64,000 nt of DNA from Rothia sp. (in: high G+C Gram-positive bacteria) (GTDB taxonomy: Bacteria > Actinomycetota > Actinomycetes > Actinomycetales > Micrococcaceae): the NCBI GenBank assembly GCA_030529845.1, contig JAUMWB010000002.1:393170-457169 (forward strand). The letters run 5' to 3'. The position numbers were made by a program, and so were the translations under genes. Positions 32,997-41,907 of the stretch are shown here, piece by piece. The notes under the pieces are model-generated. The model saw only the letters and a program-made list of their open reading frames with translations. It did no database searches and was not told the origin of the DNA. The first letter of the stretch is position 1. Every line of letters starts with the position of its first letter.

Positions 32997-34319
32997 CTAG
33001 TGCTCCTGCACGCGATCAACCTCAGCCAGGGAAAGCTTGCCGGTCTCTCGTGCAGTGAGAGCAAACAGGCAGGCCAGGGCGGCCATGCCCAGAGTGAAGG
33101 CGGCAGGGCCTACCCAGTTGCCAAAATCATCCCCAGCAAGGGCCGTTGCAGCAGCCGGTGCGATACCACCAGAGAGAGCAAAGCCAATCTGCGTGCCCAG
33201 AGCCAGGCCGGTAACGCGCACCCGGGTGGGGAACATTTCTGCATAGAAGGACGGCCAGATACCGTTGGCCATGGAGTAGAAAGCCCCGTGCATGAGCACA
33301 CCAAAGACGAAAACCAGGAGCACGTTGCCGCTCGTAATGGCATGTAGGTAGGGGAACATGAGCCCGCCAGCGACCAGGGCTCCGGTGGCAAAGATAGGCT
33401 TACGACCCACCCGGTCGGCAAGCATGGCCCAGAGCGGGATAGCAAGAAGACTCAGCCCATTTGACGCGATGGGGACCCAGAGCATGGCACCCGAATCAAT
33501 CCCGTGGCCTTTGGTGGCAAAAGAGATAGAGAAGGTAGTGAAGACCATGTTCACGGTATTGACCATGGCGCACACAGCCACTACAGCAACTGCTCGCTTA
33601 TGCCGGGTAAATACAAGGGTCAGGGGTGCCTTGCGGCGGGCCGGATCCACTACCTGCTGCACCTGAGTCTCAACAAAGGAGGGGGCCTCTTCGAGGCGGC
33701 GGCGGATCAGCCAGGCAGCTACCAGCACGAAGGCGGAGAGCCAGAAAGGCACACGCCAACCCCAGGTCAGCAGGTCCTCTTCAGGAAGGGCCGCAAAGGG
33801 CAGAAAGACCGCTGTGGCCAGCAGGGAACCAAACTGAGTGCCGTGCAGGGTCCAGGAAGTGGTGAAGGCACGCTGGTGGTCGTGGGCGTGTTCCAAAGAC
33901 ATCGAAATAGCAGAGGCCTGCTCTCCCGAGGCAGACAGACCCTGGAAAACCCGGCAGAGCACCAGCAGGGCGGGGGCAAGCAGCCCCACCTGGTCGTAGG
34001 TGGGCAGGCAACCGATGGCGAAGGTGGCCCCACCCATCATGAAAAGGGTCAGCATGAGCACGAAGCGGCGTCCGAACCTATCACCCAGCGGGCCCATCAG
34101 CATGGCACCAAAGGGGCGCACCACGTAGGCGACACCCAGCACCATCATGGATTTAAGGATGCCCGCGGCGTCCGAATCCTCGGGGAAAAAAATACGGTTG
34201 AGCACCAGGGCAGCTGCTGTGCCAAAGACCGCGAAGTCGTAGTACTCTAGCGCCGAGCCAATCCAGGAGGCCAGGGCGGCCTTACGCGGGCGTTTGTGCG
34301 GGGTGACGAGTGCGGTCAT
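32997..34319 (-). CDS. MFS transporter, metabolite:H+ symporter (MHS) type
   Basis: 440 residues with twelve membrane segments. It opens with KRPRKAALASWIGSALEYYDFAVFGTAAALVLNRIFFP, the signature of the MHS/ProP subfamily, and shows the loop motif GPLGDRFGRRFVLMLTL (residues about 78-94) plus the repeat motif ADRVGRKPIFATG in the second half. Members carry carboxylates such as citrate, 2-oxoglutarate or shikimate, or osmolytes such as proline and betaine. Its position beside two glutamate dehydrogenases makes a dicarboxylate or amino-acid substrate possible, but this is only context. Convergent with the core-only dehydrogenase across a perfect hairpin. Confidence 0.87.
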   Translation of the reverse strand: MTALVTPHKRPRKAALASWIGSALEYYDFAVFGTAAALVLNRIFFPEDSDAAGILKSMMVLGVAYVVRPFGAMLMGPLGDRFGRRFVLMLTLFMMGGATFAIGCLPTYDQVGLLAPALLVLCRVFQGLSASGEQASAISMSLEHAHDHQRAFTTSWTLHGTQFGSLLATAVFLPFAALPEEDLLTWGWRVPFWLSAFVLVAAWLIRRRLEEAPSFVETQVQQVVDPARRKAPLTLVFTRHKRAVAVVAVCAMVNTVNMVFTTFSISFATKGHGIDSGAMLWVPIASNGLSLLAIPLWAMLADRVGRKPIFATGALVAGGLMFPYLHAITSGNVLLVFVFGVLMHGAFYSMANGIWPSFYAEMFPTRVRVTGLALGTQIGFALSGGIAPAAATALAGDDFGNWVGPAAFTLGMAALACLFALTARETGKLSLAEVDRVQEH

Positions 34320-34449
34320 AGTCTTCCTGCGGGGTGCGGACGCCCGGCTCGGCTACACCTGCCCGGCGTGTGTGCGTACGGTAGTACCCTGAGCGTATGC
34401 GCGGGCGACCTAGCGGGTCAAAGTTTAGGTCGGGCGTTCCGTATTCTGA

Positions 34450-36582
34450 CTACTCGGTTACAGGATGAGAGGCAGAGGGGTCCCAGCCCTGGGTCAGTAG
34501 CTGGCTTTCCATTTCAGCGGCCATAGTGGAACCGTAGGCCTTTGAAATATGGTTATCGTCGATATAGACAAAGACATTACCCTCAACAGGCCTGCATACG
34601 CCGTTCGGGCAGATCTGGTCAGTCAAATCTACGGTGTAGACGCGGGGATTAAACTCCGCCAAAGCCAGCGAGGGGTTAATCGGCGCTAGCTTCTCACTCA
34701 CAGGCACAGAACAGTTAGAGAGGTTGCGCAGGTTAACCTGGCCGCACACGTACATGTTGTAGTCGTAGCGGGGGTTATCCCGTAGGACAATGACGTTGAT
34801 GCCAGCACGCGTCAATGTCTCAACAGTATCTTCTAGACCGTTAATAAGTCTTTCATTAGTGTCAGTAGCGCTAGCTGCGGTGCCCATGAGCACGACGTTA
34901 GCGGGTTTAAGGTCAAGAATCTCTTGGGTAACATTGCGGTTGAAGTCTGCGCACTCCACCCACCCTTCGGGCTGAGTGGGGAATTTGCAACCGCCCATGA
35001 GGAAGGCCATCATGTTCTGCCCATTAGATTCTGCAATAGGCCGATACATCGAGATAGCCTGTTCGGCGTGGGAGTCACCCACCACAATGGTGAGAGGAGC
35101 ATCAGACCCACCCCAATGATTGGTGGTGCAATACTCAGCAAGGCTGGTGTTGACTGTGGCGTTATAAGCGGCACAAGATTCGCTGAGGTTATCAAACTGG
35201 CTTACGATGTCTCCCTGGGGGATGGGCATATCGCGGTATCGCTGAGTACCGCCAGCGGCTAGGGCACCGGGATAGGCATCAGTACCGGCTAGAAGAGCAA
35301 GTTCCTCTGCGCGATTCTGTTGGTACCGCATCCAAGCCTGCCCTGCAGATACACTCCCGCCGATAAGAGCCAGGCAAGTAGTGATGATGGCCACCGGACG
35401 CACCCAAGCACCCCGGCCGTCCTGCTTTTTACGGTTCCATGGAGTTTCACTGCGTTGAGCATGGCGCAGGACGCGGCGGCTGGGCTTCTTTTCCCAGGCT
35501 CGCAGGGGTTTTTCCACGAGGTTGTGCAAGACCCAGGCTGCTGCGATAGACGAAAGAATAACCAACGTTCCATCCAGCCAGCCGGCCTTAGGCTCTCCGA
35601 TAGCAGTGGTGTAGAGAATAAGGATAGGCCAGTGCACCAGGTAAAGGCAGTAAGAGATTGCCCCCATTTTCTGGAGGGGTTTGGCCGAGAGAAGACGGTC
35701 CACGCCTAGACGGGATCCGGTCTGCCCCGCTGCGATGACGAAGGCACCCGAGAGGAGGGGCCACAGTGCCAGGTAACCGGGGAAGGCCTGCTCCACAGGA
35801 AGGAGCCAGCCGCAGGTGACTAGGCCGATAACACCCAACCAGCCCATGGGAACTTTAAGCCAAGACGGCACACGCCAGGCCAGCAGCAGCATAGCGAGCA
35901 AAGTACCCGCGGCGAATTCCCAGAGGCGGGTTCGGGTGTCGAAGTAGGCGAAAGACTGGTTGGTAGAGGTCTCAATGACGGAAAAAGTAAGAGACGCAAC
36001 GAATACTGTACCAAAGACAAACAGGGCTGTGGGGAGCACTTTCAGCCGCAGATAGCCCACGAGGAAGGCTACAAAGGCAAAGAGCAGAGGCCAGAGAATA
36101 AAGATTTGCCCCTGCATGGAAAGGGACCAGAAGTGCTGGAAGGGGGTTTTGAGGGTGGCATCTTGGGCGTAGTAGTCCACCGAGGTGAAGGCCAGGCGCC
36201 AGTTGAGGAAGTAAAAGAGGGCGGCTTTAGCGTCGGCCAGCAGGGACGCCCAGCGAGAGGGAGCAATGATGAAATAGGCGGCTATCAGGGTAGCCAGAAT
36301 GACGGTTGCAGCAGCAGGCAGGAGACGCTGGAATACGTGGAGCCAGTAGCTGACTACCTTGAGGGGCTTGCCGTCTTGAATTTTTCGTAAGGACGACAGC
36401 GAGAGCAGGAAGGCTGAAATAAAGAGAAAAACATCAACACCACCAGAGACCTTGCCAAACCAGACGTGATACATGACCACAAGAAGGACCGCCAAGGAGC
36501 GGAGCCCCTGCACTTCTGGCCTGAATTTGGGCTGCTCAATGAAGCTACCCAGGGGCTTATGTCTGTGGCTAGTTCGTTTCAA
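34450..36582 (-). CDS. Acyltransferase-3 / SGNH O-acetyltransferase (OatA/OafA type)
   Basis: 710 residues. The N-terminal acyltransferase-3 domain (residues about 20-360, ten or eleven helices) begins FRPEVQGLRSLAVLLVVMYHVW with the catalytic-type His and continues GGVDVFLFISAFLLS. After a cytosolic basic stretch (KKPSRRVLRHAQRS) and one more helix, the outside C-terminal SGNH domain has GDSHAEQA (nucleophile Ser, about residue 498) and DDNHIS (Asp-x-x-His, about residue 680). Such proteins O-acetylate peptidoglycan or surface polysaccharides using cytoplasmic acetyl-CoA. It is the first gene of a glycan region running to 43.9 kb. Confidence 0.9.
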   Translation of the reverse strand: MKRTSHRHKPLGSFIEQPKFRPEVQGLRSLAVLLVVMYHVWFGKVSGGVDVFLFISAFLLSLSSLRKIQDGKPLKVVSYWLHVFQRLLPAAATVILATLIAAYFIIAPSRWASLLADAKAALFYFLNWRLAFTSVDYYAQDATLKTPFQHFWSLSMQGQIFILWPLLFAFVAFLVGYLRLKVLPTALFVFGTVFVASLTFSVIETSTNQSFAYFDTRTRLWEFAAGTLLAMLLLAWRVPSWLKVPMGWLGVIGLVTCGWLLPVEQAFPGYLALWPLLSGAFVIAAGQTGSRLGVDRLLSAKPLQKMGAISYCLYLVHWPILILYTTAIGEPKAGWLDGTLVILSSIAAAWVLHNLVEKPLRAWEKKPSRRVLRHAQRSETPWNRKKQDGRGAWVRPVAIITTCLALIGGSVSAGQAWMRYQQNRAEELALLAGTDAYPGALAAGGTQRYRDMPIPQGDIVSQFDNLSESCAAYNATVNTSLAEYCTTNHWGGSDAPLTIVVGDSHAEQAISMYRPIAESNGQNMMAFLMGGCKFPTQPEGWVECADFNRNVTQEILDLKPANVVLMGTAASATDTNERLINGLEDTVETLTRAGINVIVLRDNPRYDYNMYVCGQVNLRNLSNCSVPVSEKLAPINPSLALAEFNPRVYTVDLTDQICPNGVCRPVEGNVFVYIDDNHISKAYGSTMAAEMESQLLTQGWDPSASHPVTE

Positions 36583-36779
36583 TGATGCTGCTTCTCTGTG
36601 GTGTGGTTACTGCCCCGATGGCTGGGCAACTTGGGCAGTCTACCACAGGCACCGGTTAGGTCTCGGGGAGCCTAGGAGGCAGGGCACGTAAGGTCCGCTT
36701 TCACAAGATCGCTAGCGGGAAGGCAGTAGTCGGCAGGTTCGGGAGCAACGACTACCCGGCTTAAATTACGGGGTTAGTA

Positions 36780-37273
36780 GAGGTACGCAAAGCAATGGTG
36801 GGACTACCTGTTTTTGCAATGACAGTGTGGGCAAGGAAGTAGATGGCGAAGACTGCAAGGACCAGCTCCATGAGCCGTAGGGGCATACGGACGCCCGCCA
36901 GGTAGGGGTGCTGAGGACATAGAGGGAAAGCGCCGAGATAACAACGAGCAGATAGCCCCAGGCAGAAGAGTGCCCAAAGAAGAAGGAGAGTTCTGGCGGA
37001 AGGTTTCTTGATGTTTAAAAAACCCGATTATCCGCAGAAGGAAAGCCGTGATACCAGTGCGAATCGTCAAGGTGCTCAGTAAACATGCCTGACCAGGTCG
37101 CGATTAGGGTGAGGGTAGAAGAATTTTGAACCCTGGGTTTTCAGAAGAAAACCACCGACATCGTTAGAGCACACCCCTGGGGCAGCACCGTCAGAAGGTG
37201 CTGCAAGATGCCCCTTAACAGCGGCCACTGCAGGAAGCAAAGAAGCGATGTGAAGAGTGTGGCACAAAACCAT
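36780..37273 (-). pseudogene. Remnants of a decayed multi-pass membrane protein
   Basis: The 780-base stretch between the acyltransferase and flippase genes has no intact gene. On the minus strand, three frames in succession give protein-like pieces: TWSGMFTEHLDDSHWYHGFP (about 37030-37100), SFFGHSSAWGYLLVVISALS (about 36920-36985) and MPLRLMELVLAVFAIYFLAH ending at a stop near 36770. The last two are membrane helices. Jumping between frames with internal stops suggests a frameshifted, decaying membrane gene, possibly a glycosyltransferase of the neighbouring cluster. Bases 36583-36770 hold only a small GTAGTCG/CGACTAC dyad. Confidence is limited because no piece is long. Confidence 0.4.
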
Positions 37274-37360
37274 CCCACGGTATGCCCTAGAACGCCTTCT
37301 GGAGTGGCAAGACGGATAAGCTAGAGATACTTTCCTTATCGTTACAGAAGAAGAGGTTCC

Positions 37361-38656
37361 GTGAGCGAAGAACCTACCGAAGCCGTGATTAGCCGCGGCC
37401 AGTCGCTTTTTATTACGGCTTCATCCATTATTAGCGCGGGTACTACTTTCTTGGTGACCTGGCTAGCTGCCCGATCTTTAACGGTCGAAGACAACAAAGA
37501 TTTTTTGGTTTTCTGGTCCCTTACTTCTTTGGTCTTCGCCACCCTCCTTGGAGTGCAGCAGGAGTCTGCACGTCTGATTGGTTCTGACCAGCTCAGTCAG
37601 CAGAAGAAGGCTACCCGTGCCCCCGGGGAAAGCACCTATAACCCTCTTGTGGTAGCGACCTGGGTGGGGATTACCTGCGCTCTTACCTTTGCTGCTCTTA
37701 CACCGGTGTGGCTTGGCACAGTTTTGCCGGCAGGAGACTGGAGAACCGTACTTCTCATTACGCTAGTAACGGCCGTCTATGCCTGCCATGTCTACTGCAT
37801 TGGGGCGATGGCTGGCACCCGGGCCTGGACGGAGTACGCCCTGCTAATTTCAACCGGTGGTATTTTCTGCTTCTTGTGCACCCTGCTCGCATCTGCGCTG
37901 GGGGCAGGCCTACTCGCCTTCCAGCTTTCCTTTCTGGCAACCGCTTTTCTCTGGCTTGTCTTCGTAGTTTTCTCCCCCAGGGTGCGGGGTGCCACCCGCT
38001 TACGACTGGTAGGACGCCCTGGGGCGGCTTATCGTGGCATGATACTGGCAGTGGGCACCGCTGTCGCTATAGCTGCTATGTCTACGGGCTTCCCTATCTT
38101 CTTGGAGGCGACAAGCTCCACTGCTACGCCTGAGTCTGCCGTGCTTCTAGCCGCAATTATTTTGGGTATCTCGATTACCCGTGCTCCTATCATGCTTCCC
38201 TTGCAGGCGTTTCAGGGGGTTGCTGTCTCTTATTTCCTGGCCAACTCTCAGCGTCCTACCGCTGCCCTGCTTAAACCGGTGGGAGCTTTACTGGCCCTTG
38301 GCCTGGCAGGTGCGGGGGCCGCTTATCTTCTCGGGCCCTGGCTGTTCGATGAAATTTATGAGAAGTATGCTGGACAGCTCGATGGTACTTTCCTTGCTGC
38401 TCTCACCTTTGCGGCAGCCCTACTGGCGGTTACAACGCTGTCAGGAACCGCTGCCCTCGCGATGGGGGCCCACCGTATTTATCTTGCTGGCTGGGTGCTC
38501 ACGGTTCTGGTGGCTTTTGGCTGTCTTTTACTGCCACTGGGGCTTGAGGCCAGGACTATCATGGCGCTGGTGGTTAGCCCAATAATTGGTGCGGCTGTAC
38601 ACCTGATTGGCATGGAGGCACTGACCCGGTCAGGGGCGTCCGCACCGGCTGTATAG
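37361..38656 (+). CDS. Polysaccharide flippase-like membrane protein (MOP superfamily)
   Basis: 431 residues with about twelve hydrophobic segments. The N-terminus (SRGQSLFITASSIISAGTTFLVTWLAARSLTVEDNKDFLVFWSL) looks like Wzx/PST-type flippases, with the usual small, Gly/Ala-rich helices and charged loop after helix two. It would flip lipid-linked sugars across the membrane or export a surface glycan. The start is a GTG at 37361 preceded by AAGAGG. It is the only plus-strand gene within the glycan region and converges on the GT2 gene across a 13-bp hairpin. The family assignment rests on overall pattern rather than a single motif. Confidence 0.7.
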   Translation: MSEEPTEAVISRGQSLFITASSIISAGTTFLVTWLAARSLTVEDNKDFLVFWSLTSLVFATLLGVQQESARLIGSDQLSQQKKATRAPGESTYNPLVVATWVGITCALTFAALTPVWLGTVLPAGDWRTVLLITLVTAVYACHVYCIGAMAGTRAWTEYALLISTGGIFCFLCTLLASALGAGLLAFQLSFLATAFLWLVFVVFSPRVRGATRLRLVGRPGAAYRGMILAVGTAVAIAAMSTGFPIFLEATSSTATPESAVLLAAIILGISITRAPIMLPLQAFQGVAVSYFLANSQRPTAALLKPVGALLALGLAGAGAAYLLGPWLFDEIYEKYAGQLDGTFLAALTFAAALLAVTTLSGTAALAMGAHRIYLAGWVLTVLVAFGCLLLPLGLEARTIMALVVSPIIGAAVHLIGMEALTRSGASAPAV

Positions 38657-38666
38657 GGGTAGACCA

Positions 38667-38696
38667 CAGAGGGGGCAGCTAGCGCTGCCCCCTCTG
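38667..38696. terminator. Bidirectional hairpin terminator
   Basis: CAGAGGGGGCAGC (38667-38679) and GCTGCCCCCTCTG (38684-38696) form a perfect 13-bp stem with a 4-nt loop, followed by GGGTTTAAG. It lies between the convergent flippase and GT2 genes. Confidence 0.8.
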
Positions 38697-38712
38697 GGTT
38701 TAAGTCCTTGGT

Positions 38713-39561
38713 TTAGGAACGTTTGAAATAGGTGAAGTATTCGTGCACTGGGCGGATAAACCCGGAGGCGCGAGCGAACTGGACACCTCGCCACAAGAGG
38801 TGCGGCGGTAGCGCTAGGACGGCTGGAACCCCAAGTACCTTCGCCAGCTGACGGCGACCACGCGTTACACAATCTATATGAAGGCCTCGGGGCGAAGCGC
38901 CCTTGCTTAAATTGGATGTATGAACCCTGTACAACACCAGGAAGTCTGACAATACAGCGACCTTTCCCAGGGTGCCGATTCTTAGGGTTAAGTCGTAGTC
39001 TTCACACTGGTCTAGCCCAGGAGTATGCCCACCAATCTTGTCGTATGCAGATTTACGGAACATGACAGATGAGTGAGGAATCGGGTTGAACAAGAAGAGA
39101 CTTTTACGTATGTCGTCTGAGACAACAGACTTCAAATCACCAATTTGATGGCCTTCCTCATCAATCATATGAGCACGACCTCCCACCAAAACACAATCTG
39201 GATGAGAATGAAGATACTCTACCTGTTGCACAAAGCGCTGGGGTAGAGCAATATCATCGCCATCAAGATTAGCAATGTATTCAGTATCGACATGTTTAAT
39301 GCCTTCAATGATTGAACCACTCATCCCCAGATAATGGTTAAATCGCAACACCAAAACCCTGCTATCTGTAAGCCACGAGTACTGTTCTTCTTCAGATTTT
39401 ATTTGAGCAGCCTCAAGGCTGGTGTTGGGCCCGTTCAGGACTAGAACAACCTTTAAAGCAATATCATCGCTCTGAAGGATAGACTTCACGGCTTCATCTA
39501 CCCACCGATTGAGTTCCCCACTGCGAACTATAACGGCGAGAGTTCCCGATACTTTTTTCAC
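38713..39561 (-). CDS. Family 2 glycosyltransferase
   Basis: 282 residues. A GT-A fold of family GT2 with the N-terminal LAVIVRSGELNRWVDEAVKSIL, the metal/nucleotide-sugar signature NLDGDDIALPQRF (residues about 95-107, DxDD-like), and GLDQCEDYDLTLRIGTLG containing the acidic ED pair expected for the catalytic base. No membrane segment is evident, so it acts at the inner face of the membrane. The acceptor is unknown. Its codon use is less GC-rich than average, as is common in surface-glycan genes. Last gene of the minus-strand run that begins at 43938. Confidence 0.85.
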   Translation of the reverse strand: MKKVSGTLAVIVRSGELNRWVDEAVKSILQSDDIALKVVLVLNGPNTSLEAAQIKSEEEQYSWLTDSRVLVLRFNHYLGMSGSIIEGIKHVDTEYIANLDGDDIALPQRFVQQVEYLHSHPDCVLVGGRAHMIDEEGHQIGDLKSVVSDDIRKSLFLFNPIPHSSVMFRKSAYDKIGGHTPGLDQCEDYDLTLRIGTLGKVAVLSDFLVLYRVHTSNLSKGASPRGLHIDCVTRGRRQLAKVLGVPAVLALPPHLLWRGVQFARASGFIRPVHEYFTYFKRS

Positions 39562-39585
39562 TGTAACTCCTCGTGAATCTTATCC

Positions 39586-40680
39586 CTAAAAAATCTGAAT
39601 AATTCGCTCATAGGTCTTGCCTTGGCTAGCCCATCCCCACTGCTGGAGGTGTTCTACGGGGTGTGCCTGTGGACCCTGGGCGAGCTCAGAACGTACGGCT
39701 GTTGCCAGCTGGTGCACACCCTGCTGCTCAACAATATGAACCCGCGCACCTGCGTCCTTAAGTACCCTCGCGCTCGATACATCATAGGTAACGATGGCCG
39801 CCTGTGAAACGTAGGCGTCGATAATGGTTGTCTGGAAGCCCTCAGCCGCCACAGTAGGGTTGACCAGGGTAGCGCCGCGAAGCTCGCGAGCTACAGTTGC
39901 GTGATCGACAAAGCCCTTGAAATCTACTGCGTCAGAGATACCCAGTTCAGCGGCATAGGCTTTGGCCTTCTCTAAATCAGCACCGGCACCCAGCACTACA
40001 CCGGTAATCTCAGCATCTTCTGCATGCAATTGCTGCACGGTTTCAAGAAAGGCCCGCCAGCCCTTGACCTCAACTACGCGAGCCAAAAAGACCAGCTTTT
40101 TCCGCTGGAAAACGACATCTTCAGGAGCAGCCATAGGCAGGGGGGAAACGTTATAAAAAACCTCAGCATCTACACCTGAAAGCTTTTTAACAAAATCGCA
40201 GGAGGGCTGGGAAACGCCCAGAACCTTAGAAGCTGCACGGAGTGTCAGCACACCTAATGTACGGTCTACCAGCTGACTTGCTAGGCGAATAATAGCCTTC
40301 TCCGAGACCACAAAGCCCGAACCATGCTCGGTATGGACTACGGGAATCTTCATCATTCGGCCTAAAGCAACCCCAAACCAGCTCATACTAAAGAAGCGGG
40401 TATGAACCGAGATGACATCGATATTCTCGCGCTTTAACACCTTAGCGAGGCGGGTAAGACCCACTAGAGATGGGAAACCGAGGATGCCGTCGACGGTGAG
40501 GTATTCCTTGAGCCGATAAACCTTGATACCGTTTTCAACGCTCACACCGGGTGTATCTGAGAGGGTCACGATAGTGACCTTATGCCCCAAACGGTTGAGC
40601 TCAGTAGAGAGGGCCGAGACATGCTGTTCAAGCCCTCCAACTTTCGGGGGATAGTTATTAATAACAAAGGCAATATTCAT
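39586..40680 (-). CDS. Family 4 glycosyltransferase
   Basis: 364 residues with a GT-B fold. The N-terminal FVINNYPPKVGGLEQHVSALSTELNRLGHKV is the GT4 acceptor-binding opening (glycine loop). The C-terminal half has KLVFLARVVEVKGW and VVLGAGADLEKAKA, and ends with the E-x7-E-like segment VAAEGFQTTIIDAYVSQ, where one Glu is kept and the second position is occupied by Asp. It would transfer a sugar from an NDP- or GDP-donor to a lipid- or glycan-bound acceptor. It is 24 bases upstream of the GT2 gene and five bases downstream of the DUF2304 gene, consistent with one operon. Confidence 0.87.
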   Translation of the reverse strand: MNIAFVINNYPPKVGGLEQHVSALSTELNRLGHKVTIVTLSDTPGVSVENGIKVYRLKEYLTVDGILGFPSLVGLTRLAKVLKRENIDVISVHTRFFSMSWFGVALGRMMKIPVVHTEHGSGFVVSEKAIIRLASQLVDRTLGVLTLRAASKVLGVSQPSCDFVKKLSGVDAEVFYNVSPLPMAAPEDVVFQRKKLVFLARVVEVKGWRAFLETVQQLHAEDAEITGVVLGAGADLEKAKAYAAELGISDAVDFKGFVDHATVARELRGATLVNPTVAAEGFQTTIIDAYVSQAAIVTYDVSSARVLKDAGARVHIVEQQGVHQLATAVRSELAQGPQAHPVEHLQQWGWASQGKTYERIIQIF

Positions 40681-40685
40681 GGTTT

Positions 40686-41081
40686 CTATTTGCCCTCTTC
40701 TTCTGAGCGGCTTTCGGCAGGTACAGGGCGACGGAGGTTATCAGCACTTCCTTGCTCTAGCTGAGCCCTGAGCATCGCCACTTCTTCCGCCAGAGTTCGG
40801 GTATCTTCACCCAGCCGTGAAAGGTCTAAAGTCAGGTGCAGGCAAATACCGATCAGCATGATAATTGCCAACATGAAAAGCAGATTGACGGGCACAATAA
40901 CGCCTGTCAGGTCAGCAAGTGCACTCAGCAGGTGGGGGAAGAGCGCAAGCACGATAATTGCGGCTGATACCAGCAGCCACAGAGCTGCATACTTCTCCTT
41001 CATCTTCTGGTTACGCACCTGGGCAAAAACCATAACGAAGATGAGAACCGACAGAATCAGAAAGAAGACATTTGACGGCAT
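40686..41081 (-). CDS. DUF2304 small membrane protein
   Basis: 131 residues with three hydrophobic segments (starting FFLILSVLIFVMVFAQVRNQ) and, between the first two, RNQKMKEKYAALWLLVSAAI, the K-YA-lWL signature of DUF2304 proteins. A cytosolic coiled-coil-like tail follows (RLGEDTRTLAEEVAMLRAQLEQG). DUF2304 proteins are regularly encoded beside a polyprenyl-phosphate GT2, as here (the neighbour ends two bases away), and are thought to assist glycosyl transfer or flipping of the lipid-linked sugar. GGAGGG before the ATG is a good ribosome-binding site. Confidence 0.83.
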   Translation of the reverse strand: MPSNVFFLILSVLIFVMVFAQVRNQKMKEKYAALWLLVSAAIIVLALFPHLLSALADLTGVIVPVNLLFMLAIIMLIGICLHLTLDLSRLGEDTRTLAEEVAMLRAQLEQGSADNLRRPVPAESRSEEEGK

Positions 41082-41083
41082 AT

Positions 41084-41821
41084 TTAGCCCTCCCCGGCTG
41101 TTTTCTTACGCGTCATAGAGATACCGAAGGCGAAAAAGGATCGCACCAGGTAGATAGCAGATTTTAGAGGCCCTGACGAGGGGGTGCCCCCCTGTCGTTC
41201 CCTCATTTCCACCGGTACCTGAATGACCTTGCAACCAGAACGAATAGCCATCACGGTTGAGTCGATGGTATCGCCTAGGTACTCAGCAGGGAAAAATTCA
41301 CAGTACTGCTGGATGCCCCGGCGGTTGACCGCACGGAAGCCGCTGGTGACATCGGTAAATTTCTCACCCGAGATACGGGTGAAGAGAAAAGAGAGAAGGC
41401 CCATGGCCCACTTACGGGGGCCCCGCACCTTGTAGGTATCAGAGGCTGCAAATCGGGAGCCAATAACGATATCGGCCCGACCCAGGCCTTCAATGAGGGT
41501 CTCAATAAACTCAGGGGGGTGCTGGCCGTCCGAATCCATCTGCATAGCGATGTCGTAGTCCATACGGCGGGCATACCGGTACCCGGTTCGCATGGCAGCA
41601 CCAACGCCCATATTGTAGGGCAGGTCGATGACGAAGGCGCCAGCCCGCCGAGCTACCTGGGCTGTGCTGTCGGTGGAGCCGTCGTTGATGACAACAAGGT
41701 CAACCCAGGGAGCCTTGGCCCGAAGATCAGCAATCGTCGCTCCGATAGCCTCTTCCTCGTTCCAGGCGGGCATAATCACCAGGACGCGGGGGCGCCCCTG
41801 CGGTGCAGAATCACTGTTCAT
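41084..41821 (-). CDS. Polyprenyl-phosphate glycosyltransferase (GT2, DPM1-like)
   Basis: 245 residues. The GT-A fold begins VLVIMPAWNEEEAIGATIADL and continues DLVVINDGSTDSTAQVARRAG and MQMDSDGQHPPEFIETLIE (DxD motif at about residues 97-99), then the family's IVIGSRFAAS and VTSGFRAVNRRG. This is the pattern of dolichol-phosphate mannose synthases and ArnC-like enzymes, which load a sugar onto polyprenyl phosphate. No C-terminal membrane domain is present; the adjacent DUF2304 protein may supply the membrane anchor. It is immediately upstream of that gene. Confidence 0.88.
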   Translation of the reverse strand: MNSDSAPQGRPRVLVIMPAWNEEEAIGATIADLRAKAPWVDLVVINDGSTDSTAQVARRAGAFVIDLPYNMGVGAAMRTGYRYARRMDYDIAMQMDSDGQHPPEFIETLIEGLGRADIVIGSRFAASDTYKVRGPRKWAMGLLSFLFTRISGEKFTDVTSGFRAVNRRGIQQYCEFFPAEYLGDTIDSTVMAIRSGCKVIQVPVEMRERQGGTPSSGPLKSAIYLVRSFFAFGISMTRKKTAGEG

Positions 41822-41907
41822 CTGGGGGTTGGCTTTCCTGTCTCGTGCAGCTATCGGCCGATAGGTAACATGCGTACGGCCCAGTCTATCAGTTGGGTTT
41901 GCCCGCT

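Noticed and set aside
33504-34250. 248-codon open frame on the plus strand
   Set aside because: Antisense to the MHS permease; Gly/Gln/His-rich and without recognisable motifs.
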